From Tannerella forsythia (lineage in GTDB: Bacteria; Bacteroidota; Bacteroidia; Bacteroidales; Tannerellaceae), in contig NZ_RQYN01000039.1 of the NCBI RefSeq assembly GCF_003860135.1, positions 1-32,278 of the forward strand: a stretch of DNA of 32,278 nucleotides, read 5' to 3'. The translations under genes and the position numbers were made by a program. The notes beneath the pieces were generated by a model. The model did no database searches, was not told where the DNA came from, and was given only the letters and a program-made list of their open reading frames with translations. This document shows, piece by piece, positions 23,468 through 32,259 of the stretch (the stretch's first letter is position 1; each line of letters starts with the position of its first letter).

Positions 23468-26032
23468 TTATTCTTTTTCTTCTTCAATCATGTTGTTGTC
23501 TTCTATGACTTCCGTACCGTTTTCCGGTTTAATTTCGTTCGACACTTCTTGTGTTTCTCCATCACCGATCTTGTTTTCTTCCGATTCGGATACGACTTTG
23601 CATACGGATGCGATTTCGTCGTTGCGTTTTTCCAAATTAATCAGTCGTACTCCTTGTGTCGCACGGCCAATAACATTCAAATCAGCGACTTTCATACGAA
23701 TCGTAATACCGGATTTATTGATGATCATCAAGTCATTTTCTTCTGTTACATTCTTAATGCCTACCAGTTTGCCGGTCTTTTCTGTGACATTGATCGTTTT
23801 GACTCCTTTTCCTCCCCGATTGGTAATCCGGTAGTCGTCGATCTTCGAACGTTTTCCGTAGCCTTGCTCCGAAACAACGAGAATGGTTTCTTTTTCCGTA
23901 TCTTTGATACAAACCATACCGATTGCTTCGTCGTTTTCATCATCTAAAGTCATTCCGCGTACGCCGGCTGCCGTACGTCCCATCACGCGTACCTTGCTTT
24001 CATGGAAACGGATGGCCCGACCATTCCGATTGGCAATCAACACTTCGTTGTTTCCATCCGTCAGTCGTACTTGAATCACCCCGTCTCCTTCATGCAATGT
24101 AATCGCATTGACGCCATTTTGACGTGGGCGTGAATATGCGGCCAAAAGTGTTTTTTTAATTACTCCCTTCTTCGTACAGAAGAGTAAATAATGTGAATTG
24201 GTAAATTCCGTATCGGTCGTTAAGTTCTTGATCCGGATAAACGCGTTTACACTATCTTCCGAATCAATATTTAAGAAGTTCTGGATGGCTCTTCCTTTCG
24301 CATTTTTAGCCCCTTCAGGTATTTCGAATACTTTTTTCCAGAAGCATCGTCCTTTAGCGGTGAAAAACAAAATGGTAGCATGCATCGATGCCGGATAAAT
24401 ATATTCGACGAAGTCTTCTTCTCGTGTTTCGGAGCCTTTCGCCCCTACTCCACCTCGTGCCTGTGCACGGAACTCGCTCAATGGAGTACGTTTAATATAT
24501 CCCATGTGCGAGACTGTAATAATCATCTCATCATCGGCATAAAAGTCTTCCGGATTTAATTCTTCCGAGGCATACACGATGTCGGTCTTACGCTCATCTC
24601 CGTATTTATCGATGATTTCCTGGAATTCGTCGCGAATGACGCCCATCAGCATATCTTCATTTTCCAGAATTTCTTTTAATCGTGCGATTAATTTCTCTAT
24701 CTCTTCATATTCGGCACGCAGCTTTTCCTGTTCAAGTCCTGTCAATTGGCGTAAACGCATTTCAACGATGGCTCTGGCTTGTATTTCGGTCAATTCGAAA
24801 CGTGCCATCAAATTGCTGATCGCTTCCTGAGGACTGCTTGATTGCTTGATGATCGCGATCACTTCGTCGATATTGTCCGAAGCAATAATCAATCCTTCGA
24901 GAATATGAGCGCGTTCTTCAGCTTTCTTCAAGTCGTATTTCGTGCGACGTATAACCACATCCCGCCGATGATCGACAAAATTTCCGATCAATTCTTTCAG
25001 ATTCATCAGCTTCGGTCGCCCATTGACCAAGGCGATGTTGTTGACGCTGAATGACGACTGCAAAGCAGTCATCTTATACAACTTATTAAGAACGACATTC
25101 GCATTCGCTTCGCGTTTTACATCGACCACGATGCGCATGCCGCTCCGGTCTGACTCGTCATTCACATTAGAGATACCGTCGATACGTTTTTCGTTTACCA
25201 GATCGGCAATCGCTTTAATAAGCTCGGCTTTATTTACAAGGTACGGAATCTCGCTAATGATGATTTTTTCATGAGCGTGTGCACTTTCTATTTCGGCTTT
25301 CCCACGCAGTATGATACGTCCGCGTCCCGTTTCGAAGGCGTCTTTGACACCGGCATACCCGTAGATGGTCGCACCTGTCGGGAAGTCAGGAGCTTTGACG
25401 TACGCCATCAATCCGGGCACGTCGATTTCTCCACGCGTATCGATATAAGCTTGACATGCTTGAAGTACTTCCTTCATATTGTGCGGAGGCATGTTGGTTG
25501 CCATTCCTACCGCAATACCCGACGCTCCGTTAATCAAGAGGTTCGGTATACGTGTGGGAAGTACGACGGGTTCTTTTAATGTATCATCGAAATTCAGTTG
25601 GAAATCAACCGTATCTTTATCAATGTCGCGTAGCATTTCTTCGGCCAGTTTGCTCATACGCGCTTCCGTGTAACGCATAGCCGCCGGGTTGTCTCCGTCT
25701 ACGGAACCGAAATTACCCTGCCCGTCTACTAAGGTATAACGCATCGACCAGTTTTGTGCCAAACGAACCAGCGCGAAATAGACCGAAGAGTCACCATGCG
25801 GGTGATACTTACCCAATACTTCTCCGACGATTCTCGCCGATTTTTTGTACGGCTTATCGGAGGTATTCCCCAGTTCACTCATACCAAATAAGATGCGTCG
25901 ATGAACGGGTTTGAATCCATCTCTTACATCCGGAAGTGCACGCGAAACAATGACCGACATTGAATAATCAATGTAGGCTGATTTCATTTCATTATTAATG
26001 TCAATCTTAATAATTCTATCTTTTTCAGTCAT
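23468..26032 (-). CDS. gyrA: DNA gyrase subunit A
   Basis: An 854-residue type IIA topoisomerase subunit that, with GyrB, introduces negative supercoils. The breakage-reunion domain holds the catalytic Tyr121 (AAMRYTEAR) and the quinolone-determining region [14 protein letters not shown]. Asp81 and Ser82 are unchanged; the Phe at position 86 replaces the Asp87 of E. coli, which I recall as normal for Bacteroides. The C-terminal beta-pinwheel domain contains a degenerate GyrA box ([10 protein letters not shown] in place of QRRGGKG) and repeats of the type [20 protein letters not shown]. The tail is acidic. The ATG at 26032 gives the usual N-terminus ([20 protein letters not shown]). It has its own promoter upstream. 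Confidence 0.98.
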   Translation of the reverse strand: MTEKDRIIKIDINNEMKSAYIDYSMSVIVSRALPDVRDGFKPVHRRILFGMSELGNTSDKPYKKSARIVGEVLGKYHPHGDSSVYFALVRLAQNWSMRYTLVDGQGNFGSVDGDNPAAMRYTEARMSKLAEEMLRDIDKDTVDFQLNFDDTLKEPVVLPTRIPNLLINGASGIAVGMATNMPPHNMKEVLQACQAYIDTRGEIDVPGLMAYVKAPDFPTGATIYGYAGVKDAFETGRGRIILRGKAEIESAHAHEKIIISEIPYLVNKAELIKAIADLVNEKRIDGISNVNDESDRSGMRIVVDVKREANANVVLNKLYKMTALQSSFSVNNIALVNGRPKLMNLKELIGNFVDHRRDVVIRRTKYDLKKAEERAHILEGLIIASDNIDEVIAIIKQSSSPQEAISNLMARFELTEIQARAIVEMRLRQLTGLEQEKLRAEYEEIEKLIARLKEILENEDMLMGVIRDEFQEIIDKYGDERKTDIVYASEELNPEDFYADDEMIITVSHMGYIKRTPLSEFRAQARGGVGAKGSETREEDFVEYIYPASMHATILFFTAKGRCFWKKVFEIPEGAKNAKGRAIQNFLNIDSEDSVNAFIRIKNLTTDTEFTNSHYLLFCTKKGVIKKTLLAAYSRPRQNGVNAITLHEGDGVIQVRLTDGNNEVLIANRNGRAIRFHESKVRVMGRTAAGVRGMTLDDENDEAIGMVCIKDTEKETILVVSEQGYGKRSKIDDYRITNRGGKGVKTINVTEKTGKLVGIKNVTEENDLMIINKSGITIRMKVADLNVIGRATQGVRLINLEKRNDEIASVCKVVSESEENKIGDGETQEVSNEIKPENGTEVIEDNNMIEEEKE

Positions 26033-26080
26033 TTAGTGTGTTATTAATAATTCTTCAACTGTATATTCGAAAAAAACACG

Positions 26081-26111
26081 CTAATTTACGGGTTTTTCAC
26101 CAATGGGCAAA
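26081..26111 (-). promoter_or_regulatory. Promoter of gyrA
   Basis: On the minus strand TTTG (26111-26108) is followed after exactly 19 bp by TAAATTAG (26088-26081), seven of eight matches to TAnnTTTG. The transcript would start near 26074, about 40 nt before the gyrA ATG. Confidence 0.6.
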
Positions 26112-26147
26112 TGTTTTACTGTAAAAAAATGCAAGAATACGTTCAAT

Positions 26148-26192
26148 ATTCTTCAGTATGGCTGAAATGCGGGTGCTGTTTCATTGAAGAAT
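26148..26192. other. Nested inverted repeat between divergent promoters
   Basis: ATTCTTCA (26148-26155) is perfectly complementary to TGAAGAAT (26185-26192), and inside it TGAAA (26163-26167) pairs with TTTCA (26179-26183). It lies between the gyrA promoter and the promoter of the lipoprotein at 26336. There is no T tail, so it is more likely an operator or leader structure than a terminator. Confidence 0.4.
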
Positions 26193-26272
26193 GTGTTAAG
26201 CAGATGATATTCTGTTTGATATTGTGATATGGAGACGAAAAGCGTTTTTTTTAATAATCTTAATAAGATTCT

Positions 26273-26304
26273 TTCGTGATTGAATCAATTATCTTTTAAA
26301 TTTG
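26273..26304 (+). promoter_or_regulatory. Promoter of the DUF3298-like lipoprotein gene
   Basis: TAAATTTG at 26297-26304 matches TAnnTTTG exactly; TTCG at 26273-26276 lies 20 bp upstream as an imperfect -33 box. Transcription would start near 26311. That places the ATG at 26315 at the extreme 5' end of the message and favours the second ATG at 26336 as the start. Confidence 0.5.
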
Positions 26305-26335
26305 CATCGTAAATATGTTTAATCATGCAATAGAG

Positions 26336-27184
26336 ATGAAGATATATATCGTGAAAACCTTTTTTGTTTGGATAGTAGCCGTCGGCCTTTTATCGGCCTG
26401 CGGTTCGGACGCCAGAAAGGTAAAAGAAAATGATATTCGTTTTGATACGATGGCTCTAAAAGAGAGCTATCATATAAAAAACATAGAGACGAATCCCGGC
26501 TGTTCATTGCAAATAAACTTTGTATTTCCGGTCGAATATCAAAATCAACAAGTTTTGAAAGCCGTACAGCAACAGTTTGTCGGAGCTTTTTTGGGCGATG
26601 ATTATATGCAGTCCTCGCCAAGAGAGGCCGTGAATCAATATGCTGAGAATTATCTGAATGATTTCAAGAAACGGGAAACAGACTTTGAGTCGGATGTTGA
26701 AGAGCATGGCTCGGAGCCCAACGATGAATGGTATTCAAGCTATGAGATTCTCAGCGACAGCATTTATTACAATCAAAATGATTTATTGAGTATGGTGGTG
26801 TCGAAGGAGTACGATACGGGAGGGGCACACAACGCACACCATTATACGAACCGTGTAATTGATTTGAAGACAGGAGAACGAGTGACGGAAGCCGCCGTTT
26901 TTATCGAGGATTATCAGGATGATCTTGCCAAGATTATTGTCGATGCCATCGCGCTATATAATAATGTAGATAAAGCTTCGGACCTTGAGAATATCGGCTT
27001 TTTCAATGTCAATGAGATTTATCCCAACAAGAACTTTTATGTAGATGAAGTCGGTATTACGTACACGTTTAACGAATACGAGATCGCGGCGTATGTAGTA
27101 GGTGCTACATCTGTCCGGATTCCATACGAAAAAATACGCCATTTGCTGCGTAAAGAGAGTCCGATCGCCCATATCGCTTTTTGA
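26336..27184 (+). CDS. Lipoprotein with DUF3298/RsiV-like domain
   Basis: A 282-residue protein. The start at 26336 gives a proper lipoprotein signal (MKIYIVKTFFVWIVAVGLLS, lipobox LSAC). An upstream in-frame ATG at 26315 would add seven residues that spoil the signal peptide. The mature part has a DUF4163-like region (NFVFPVEYQNQQVLKAVQQQ) and a C-terminal DUF3298-like part (KEYDTGGAHNAHHYTNRVID, then YVVGATSVRIPYEKI). The GGAH motif is typical of RsiV-like extracytoplasmic domains. No transmembrane helix or anti-sigma segment is present, so it is an envelope lipoprotein of unknown ligand. It is followed after 3 bp by rsmG. Confidence 0.75.
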   Translation: MKIYIVKTFFVWIVAVGLLSACGSDARKVKENDIRFDTMALKESYHIKNIETNPGCSLQINFVFPVEYQNQQVLKAVQQQFVGAFLGDDYMQSSPREAVNQYAENYLNDFKKRETDFESDVEEHGSEPNDEWYSSYEILSDSIYYNQNDLLSMVVSKEYDTGGAHNAHHYTNRVIDLKTGERVTEAAVFIEDYQDDLAKIIVDAIALYNNVDKASDLENIGFFNVNEIYPNKNFYVDEVGITYTFNEYEIAAYVVGATSVRIPYEKIRHLLRKESPIAHIAF

Positions 27185-27187
27185 GAC

Positions 27188-27808
27188 ATGGAGGTTATCG
27201 AGCGTTATTATCCGAATCTGAGCGAGCTGCAACGCGAGCAATACGCGGCATTGTATGATCTTTACGCAGAATGGAATGCGAAAATCAATGTAATATCCCG
27301 AAAAGATATCGACAATTTATATATTCACCATGTACTGCACTCGCTGAGCATTGAAAAACTGGTTCACTTCAGACCCGGAACGGCAGTCATGGATGTCGGT
27401 ACGGGGGGAGGATTTCCGGGTATTCCGCTGGCCATTCTTTTTCCGGATGTCTCGTTTCATTTGATCGACAGCATCGGAAAGAAAATTAAAGTGGTGCAGG
27501 CGGTGGCCGAGGCTATCGGGCTGAAAAATATAACGACATGCCACGAGCGGGTAGAAAGTGAAAAAGAACAGTTTGACTTTATCGTAAGCCGTGCGGTGAT
27601 GCCCCTGCAAGATTTAGCCAAGCTGGTTCGTAAAAACGTACGAAACACGCAGCAAAATTCGCTTCCGAACGGTCTGATATGCTTGAAAGGCGGAGAGCTT
27701 CAACACGAGATCGCGCCCTTTCGTAAGCAGGCGGTGTGCTTAAACCTGAATACCTATTACAAAGAGCCTTTTTTTGAGACCAAAAAATTAGTATATATTC
27801 CTTTATGA
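27188..27808 (+). CDS. rsmG: 16S rRNA (guanine527-N7)-methyltransferase RsmG
   Basis: A 206-residue SAM-dependent methyltransferase that modifies G527 of 16S rRNA. It has the family N-terminus (LYAEWNAKINVISRKDIDNL, then YIHHVLHSLSI) and SAM-binding motif I, VMDVGTGGGFPGIPLAILFP. LIDSIGKKIKVV follows as the acidic strand end, and FIVSRAVMPL as the catalytic-core strand. Length is normal. Loss of RsmG gives low-level streptomycin resistance in other bacteria; the gene here looks intact. The stop overlaps the next gene by 4 nt (ATGA). Confidence 0.95.
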   Translation: MEVIERYYPNLSELQREQYAALYDLYAEWNAKINVISRKDIDNLYIHHVLHSLSIEKLVHFRPGTAVMDVGTGGGFPGIPLAILFPDVSFHLIDSIGKKIKVVQAVAEAIGLKNITTCHERVESEKEQFDFIVSRAVMPLQDLAKLVRKNVRNTQQNSLPNGLICLKGGELQHEIAPFRKQAVCLNLNTYYKEPFFETKKLVYIPL

Positions 27809-28443
27809 TTAAGATAAAGTGTTTTGAATTCAATCTGTTTGCCGAAAACACGTATGTCCTTTACGACGAAACGAAAGAAGCGGCAATTATCGATTGCGGC
27901 TGCATGTCGGCCGGTGAAGAGAAGGTCTTGTCGGATTTTATTGCGGCTCATGAGCTGGTACCGAAGCTACTGCTTTGCACGCACCTGCATCTTGACCATA
28001 TTTTAGGCAACGCCTTTATCCACAGGACGTATGGTCTTTCGCCCAAAGCACATCGGTTGGAAGTTGAACAGATTCCTCCTCTCGACATTCAGATGAAACA
28101 CATGGGACTTCATGCTTCCGGCGATACCGTTCCGGTAACGGATTTTCTGAGCGAGAACGAGCCGATCCGTTTCGGTCATTCGGAGTTGGCCGTATTATTC
28201 GTCCCGGGGCATTCGCCCGGCAGTCTGGCCTTTTACAGTCCGGCGGATGGTTTCATTATCTCCGGAGACGCCTTGTTTGCGGGAAGTATCGGACGAACAG
28301 ACTTGTGGGGGGGGAGTTACGGCATGCTTATTTCGGCGATTCAAGACAAAATTTTATCCTTGCCCGACCAGACGCTTGTCTGTCCGGGGCACGGCCCGTC
28401 TACGACCGTCATCGAAGAGAAATTACATAATCCTTATTTATAA
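27805..28443 (+). CDS. Metallo-beta-lactamase-fold hydrolase (glyoxalase II-like)
   Basis: A 212-residue hydrolase with the metal-binding THLHLDH motif (His60, His62, Asp64, His65), a further metal His in VPGHSPGSLAFY, the bridging Asp in IISGDALFAGSIGRTD, and the last His in CPGHGPST. These match hydroxyacylglutathione hydrolase-like (YcbL-type) proteins, which use two metal ions to cleave thioesters. The C-terminal glutathione-binding domain of true GloB is absent, so the substrate is uncertain. It overlaps rsmG by 4 nt and ends 19 bp before gcvP. Confidence 0.9.
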   Translation: MIKIKCFEFNLFAENTYVLYDETKEAAIIDCGCMSAGEEKVLSDFIAAHELVPKLLLCTHLHLDHILGNAFIHRTYGLSPKAHRLEVEQIPPLDIQMKHMGLHASGDTVPVTDFLSENEPIRFGHSELAVLFVPGHSPGSLAFYSPADGFIISGDALFAGSIGRTDLWGGSYGMLISAIQDKILSLPDQTLVCPGHGPSTTVIEEKLHNPYL

Positions 28444-28462
28444 ATATTGTATAAAGTATAAC

Positions 28463-31315
28463 ATGGAGACCAACAAATTTGCAAATCGCCACATAGGCGT
28501 CACAACCGATGAAGACAAAGCCGCGATGCTTCAAACCGTCGGTGTGAAATCGACAGACGAATTGATTGACCAGATTATCCCGTCGAATATTCGTCTGAGA
28601 AAACCGCTTCATTTACCCGCACCGATGACGGAGCGGGAATTTGCGGAACACATTGCCGAGCTTGCCTCTAAGAATAAAATCTTTACATCATATATCGGCA
28701 TGGGCTGGTATGATACGATATGCCCTGCTCCCATTCTGCGGAATGTGTTTGAGAATCCGGGCTGGTACACTTCGTACACGCCTTATCAGGCCGAAGTATC
28801 GCAAGGCCGGTTAGAAGCCTTGTTTAACTTCCAGACCATGATTTGCGAACTGACCGGCATGTCGCTGACCAACTGTTCGCTGCTCGACGAAGCAACGGCG
28901 GCTGCCGAAGCCGCGACGATGCTCTTCAATACGCGCAGCCGTGAGCAAGTAAAAAATGAAGCGAATCAGTTGTTTGTAGACGAAAACGTGTTGGAGTCGA
29001 CCTTGGCCGTTATACAGACACGAATGGCTCCGCAGGGTATCGAGGTGGTGACGGGCAATTACCGTGAAGTCGCGTTATCCGGCAAGATGTTCGGGGCGAT
29101 TCTTCAATATCCTGACGGTAACGGCACAGTCAACGACTATCAGGATTTCGTGGCGGCAGCGCATGCCGAGGGGATACGCGTTGCCGTAGCGGCCGATCTG
29201 ATGAGCCTCGTCCTGCTGACACCTCCCGGCGAATGGGGAGCAGACGTCGTGTTCGGGACTTCGCAGCGTTTCGGGATTCCGATGTTCTACGGCGGGCCTT
29301 CGGCCGCGTATTTCGCGACGAAAGACGAGTACAAGCGAATGATTCCGGGACGTATCATCGGCCTCTCGGTCGATGCCTACGGACATCCGGCTTACCGTCT
29401 GGCGCTTCAGACACGCGAGCAACATATCAAGCGCGAGAAAGCGACATCGAACATCTGTACCGCGCAGGCGCTTCTGGCCACGATGGCAGGTTTTTACGCG
29501 GTGTATCACGGAGCCGAAGGGTTAACGGATATCGCTTCACGGATTCACCGTTACGCCGGTTTTCTGGCCGACGAACTCGAAAAAATTGGCTATAAACAAC
29601 TGAATACAAATTTCTTCGATACCTTAAAGATCGAACTGCCCTCCCATGTGCCGATGAACACGTTGCGTGAAATCGCGTTGGAGTGTAACATCAACCTCCG
29701 GTATTTCGAAGAGGGGCATGTGGGTATCAGTATCGATGAAACAACGCGTCCCGAGCATCTCAACATCTTGTTGCAGATCTTTTCCGGGGTTGCGGGACTG
29801 CCCAATCCGCCGGCAACGGATATCCCCGCAAAGCTCTATTTCGATCTTACATTCCTGCGTACGTCGTCTTTCCTGCAACAGGATACGTTTAAAAAATACC
29901 GTACCGAAACGGAGTTGATGCGATATATCAAGCGTTTGGAACGCAGAGATATTTCGCTGGCTCATTCGATGATTCCGCTGGGATCGTGCACGATGAAGCT
30001 GAACGCGGCCTCCGAATTGCTGCCCTTGCTCAATCCCGCTTTCCAGCATATCCATCCTTACGCACCGGTCGATCAGGTGAATGGTTATATGGAACTGATT
30101 GAAAATCTGTCGTCATACCTGATCGAGATTACCGGTCTGAAGGGGGTAACCCTGCAACCGAATTCGGGGGCGGCCGGTGAATACGCGGGATTGCGGATCA
30201 TTCGTACTTACCTCGAAAGCATCGGACAGGGACACCGCCATGTGGTGCTGCTGCCCGCTTCGGCACACGGAACCAATCCGGCCAGCGCCATTCAGTGCGG
30301 ATTCACAACGGTGACCGTACGCTGCGACGAAAAAGGGAATATCGATTTGACCGACTTCCGTACGAAAGCCGAAGAGCAGAAAGACGTCCTTGCCGCAAGT
30401 ATGATTACTTATCCGTCTACGCACGGTATCTTCGAGGCAGATATCAAGGAGATGTGCGACATCGTTCACGCGTGCGGAGGACAAGTGTATATGGATGGCG
30501 CCAACATGAATGCGCAGGTCGGACTGACCAGCCCGGGAGTAATCGGCGCCGATGTTTGCCATCTGAACCTGCATAAAACGTTTGCGTCGCCTCATGGCGG
30601 TGGCGGACCCGGTGTCGGGCCGGTCTGCGTGGCCGAGCATTTGCTTCCTTTCCTCCCCTCCCACCCCGTGACGTTCGGTAACAGCCGAAACACCGTTGCG
30701 TCAGCTCCTTACGGAAGCGCCGGCATCTTGCCGATCACGTATGCCTACATTCGTCTGATGGGAGCTGAAGGACTGACCGAAGCCACGCGAATTGCGATAC
30801 TGAATGCCAACTATCTGGCGGCAAAACTGAAAGAGGCTTACGGTATTGTCTACACGGGAGCGAACGAGCGCGTCGGTCATGAGCTGATACTCGAATGTCG
30901 TGTGCTTAAAGAACGTTCCGGAATCGATGAGAACGATATTGCCAAACGGTTGATGGATTTCGGATACCATGCTCCCACCCTTTCTTTTCCGGTGCACGGA
31001 ACCTTGATGGTAGAGCCGACCGAAAGCGAAAGCAAGGAGGAGTTAGATCGTTTTGTCGAAGTGATGGAATGTATTCGTCGAGAAATAGATGAAGTGGAAA
31101 GCGGTATCGCATCGAAAGAAGATAACGTGCTCAAAAACGCTCCGCACCCCGAATACGAGGTCGCTGCCGACGAATGGAACCATCCTTATTCACGTTCGAA
31201 GGCGGCATTCCCGCTGGAATGGCTGCATGACAATAAGTTCTGGATTAATGTGGCGCGTGTCAACAATGCGTATGGCGACCGCAACTTAGTCCCGACCCTT
31301 TGCAGTTGCCAATAA
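28463..31315 (+). CDS. gcvP: Glycine dehydrogenase (decarboxylating), P protein
   Basis: A 950-residue PLP enzyme of the glycine cleavage system. It decarboxylates glycine and passes the aminomethyl group to lipoylated GcvH. Both halves of the fused P protein are present. The N-terminal half starts MetGluThr-NKFANRHIG and contains SYIGMGWYDT and YTPYQAEVSQGRLEAL. The C-terminal half holds the PLP lysine Lys705 in LNLHKTFASPHGGGGPG. Length matches the usual bacterial form (about 950). The frame is open upstream to 28247 inside the preceding gene; the ATG at 28463 is chosen by homology. The stop codon lies 22 bp before the second repeat array. Confidence 0.97.
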   Translation: METNKFANRHIGVTTDEDKAAMLQTVGVKSTDELIDQIIPSNIRLRKPLHLPAPMTEREFAEHIAELASKNKIFTSYIGMGWYDTICPAPILRNVFENPGWYTSYTPYQAEVSQGRLEALFNFQTMICELTGMSLTNCSLLDEATAAAEAATMLFNTRSREQVKNEANQLFVDENVLESTLAVIQTRMAPQGIEVVTGNYREVALSGKMFGAILQYPDGNGTVNDYQDFVAAAHAEGIRVAVAADLMSLVLLTPPGEWGADVVFGTSQRFGIPMFYGGPSAAYFATKDEYKRMIPGRIIGLSVDAYGHPAYRLALQTREQHIKREKATSNICTAQALLATMAGFYAVYHGAEGLTDIASRIHRYAGFLADELEKIGYKQLNTNFFDTLKIELPSHVPMNTLREIALECNINLRYFEEGHVGISIDETTRPEHLNILLQIFSGVAGLPNPPATDIPAKLYFDLTFLRTSSFLQQDTFKKYRTETELMRYIKRLERRDISLAHSMIPLGSCTMKLNAASELLPLLNPAFQHIHPYAPVDQVNGYMELIENLSSYLIEITGLKGVTLQPNSGAAGEYAGLRIIRTYLESIGQGHRHVVLLPASAHGTNPASAIQCGFTTVTVRCDEKGNIDLTDFRTKAEEQKDVLAASMITYPSTHGIFEADIKEMCDIVHACGGQVYMDGANMNAQVGLTSPGVIGADVCHLNLHKTFASPHGGGGPGVGPVCVAEHLLPFLPSHPVTFGNSRNTVASAPYGSAGILPITYAYIRLMGAEGLTEATRIAILNANYLAAKLKEAYGIVYTGANERVGHELILECRVLKERSGIDENDIAKRLMDFGYHAPTLSFPVHGTLMVEPTESESKEELDRFVEVMECIRREIDEVESGIASKEDNVLKNAPHPEYEVAADEWNHPYSRSKAAFPLEWLHDNKFWINVARVNNAYGDRNLVPTLCSCQ

Positions 31316-31337
31316 AGAGTCGGTAAGTCGCTTTATG

Positions 31338-31733
31338 GGATATGTAATACCGTCCGGAAACCGGTTATGATACGTTCGGAAAGGTATTATACCACGTTCC
31401 GTGGGGTATTTGGGTACGTCCCGAGGGGTATTTAATACGGTTCGGAAATTGATTATGACCGGTTCGGAACCTGATTTCGGGTGGTTCGGAGAGATATTTC
31501 GGTACGTTCGGAACATATCGATGGGTGCTTCGGAAACCTATCGACGAGTGGTTCGGAATATCGGAATTAGGTTCGGAACGTACCCAAATCAGGTTCGGAA
31601 ATACCCGGAATGTATTTCGGAAATACCTTAAATAGGGTTCGGAGGGGTATTTAATACGGTTCGGAACGTATCGGAATCAGGTTCGGAACCTCCCTAAATG
31701 ACGTTCGGAACGTATATCCGATACGTTCCGAAC
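31338..31733 (-). repeat. 22-bp-phased degenerate repeat array, copy 2
   Basis: Exactly 396 bp, or 18 units of 22 bp, between convergent genes. Read on the plus strand the unit is a variable 14-bp spacer followed by a GTTCGGAA-type core; 15 of 18 units are exactly 22 bp, with one 20 and two 23. The last unit is a clean dyad, ATACGTTCCGAACGTAT at 31721-31737. The array is the reverse-complement relative of copy 1: 31453-31514 is identical over 62 bp to the complement of 5666-5727, and 31559-31607 over 49 bp to that of 5550-5598. A 25-bp block occurs twice within the array (31423-31447 and 31642-31666). It starts 22 bp after the gcvP stop and ends 13 bp before the stop of the minus-strand gene. 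Confidence 0.92.
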
Positions 31734-31746
31734 GTATCTATGCGAC

Positions 31747-32259
31747 TTACGGTGTCGTTTCGCCTCCGGCAGGCGGAGTGGGAACATCCGGCTCTTCGTC
31801 CGGTTTGCGGCCGCCATGATAATGCTGCTTCATGTCCTGATAGATCGACGTGGTGCCCGGTTCGTTCTCCGAAGCCAGATACTTCACGTAACGATAATAC
31901 GCGAAGGTACTCTGGAGGTTATCGAAATCGAGCAACGTCTTCGTGTCGCGCAACTTTTCGGTCACGATCGTCAGCTCGCGAAGCGGTGCTTCGAGCCGGG
32001 TGCGTGCCGCGTAGTCGCGGTCGAATTCGGCCTTGTCGATGGTGCGCGGCATCGTTTGCGGCGCCTTTTCCATGTAGAACTTGGCCTTGTCTACCAGAAG
32101 TTTGTTGCGGTCGGCAATGCTGCCGTACTGACGACGTTCTTCGGGCGTAAGGTTCACGGCCTTACCCTCCATCACTTCGTTCAGCATGCGGATGGCGGCG
32201 TTCATCTTCTCGACGTCTTCGTCCGAGAAGGAAACGGAAATGATATTATCAATAGCCAT
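31747..32259 (-). CDS. Conserved hypothetical protein, helical, Pro-rich end
   Basis: A 170-residue protein with no signal peptide or membrane segment. It is mostly helical and charged (DVEKMNAAIRMLNEVMEGKA, LTPEERRQYGSIADRNKLLV, IDKAEFDRDYAARTRLEAPL, RDTKTLLDFDNLQSTFAYYR). It ends in a short Pro/Gly-rich tail (EEPDVPTPPAGGETTP). I recall similar unnamed proteins in Bacteroidales, often in several copies, but no function. A GTG at 32265 is in frame; the ATG at 32259 (MAIDNIISVSF) is the better start. The promoter would lie beyond the window. Its stop is 13 bp from the repeat array. Confidence 0.7.
   Translation of the reverse strand: MAIDNIISVSFSDEDVEKMNAAIRMLNEVMEGKAVNLTPEERRQYGSIADRNKLLVDKAKFYMEKAPQTMPRTIDKAEFDRDYAARTRLEAPLRELTIVTEKLRDTKTLLDFDNLQSTFAYYRYVKYLASENEPGTTSIYQDMKQHYHGGRKPDEEPDVPTPPAGGETTP

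Noticed and set aside
25760-25810. Quinolone-resistance change in GyrA (Phe in place of E. coli Asp87)
   Set aside because: Phe at this place is, to my knowledge, the normal Bacteroides-type residue, and Ser82 and Asp81 are intact.
28247-28462. N-terminal extension of GcvP (72 codons)
   Set aside because: It lies inside the hydrolase gene in another frame and has no similarity to GcvP; the protein family starts at the ATG at 28463.
31286-31631. Open frames of 76 codons on both strands across repeat array 2
   Set aside because: Same reasons as for array 1. One also runs antisense into the gcvP end.
31338-31733. CRISPR array
   Set aside because: The conserved core is only about 8 bp and units are 22 bp. 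No 24-40 bp identical repeat exists and no cas gene is present.
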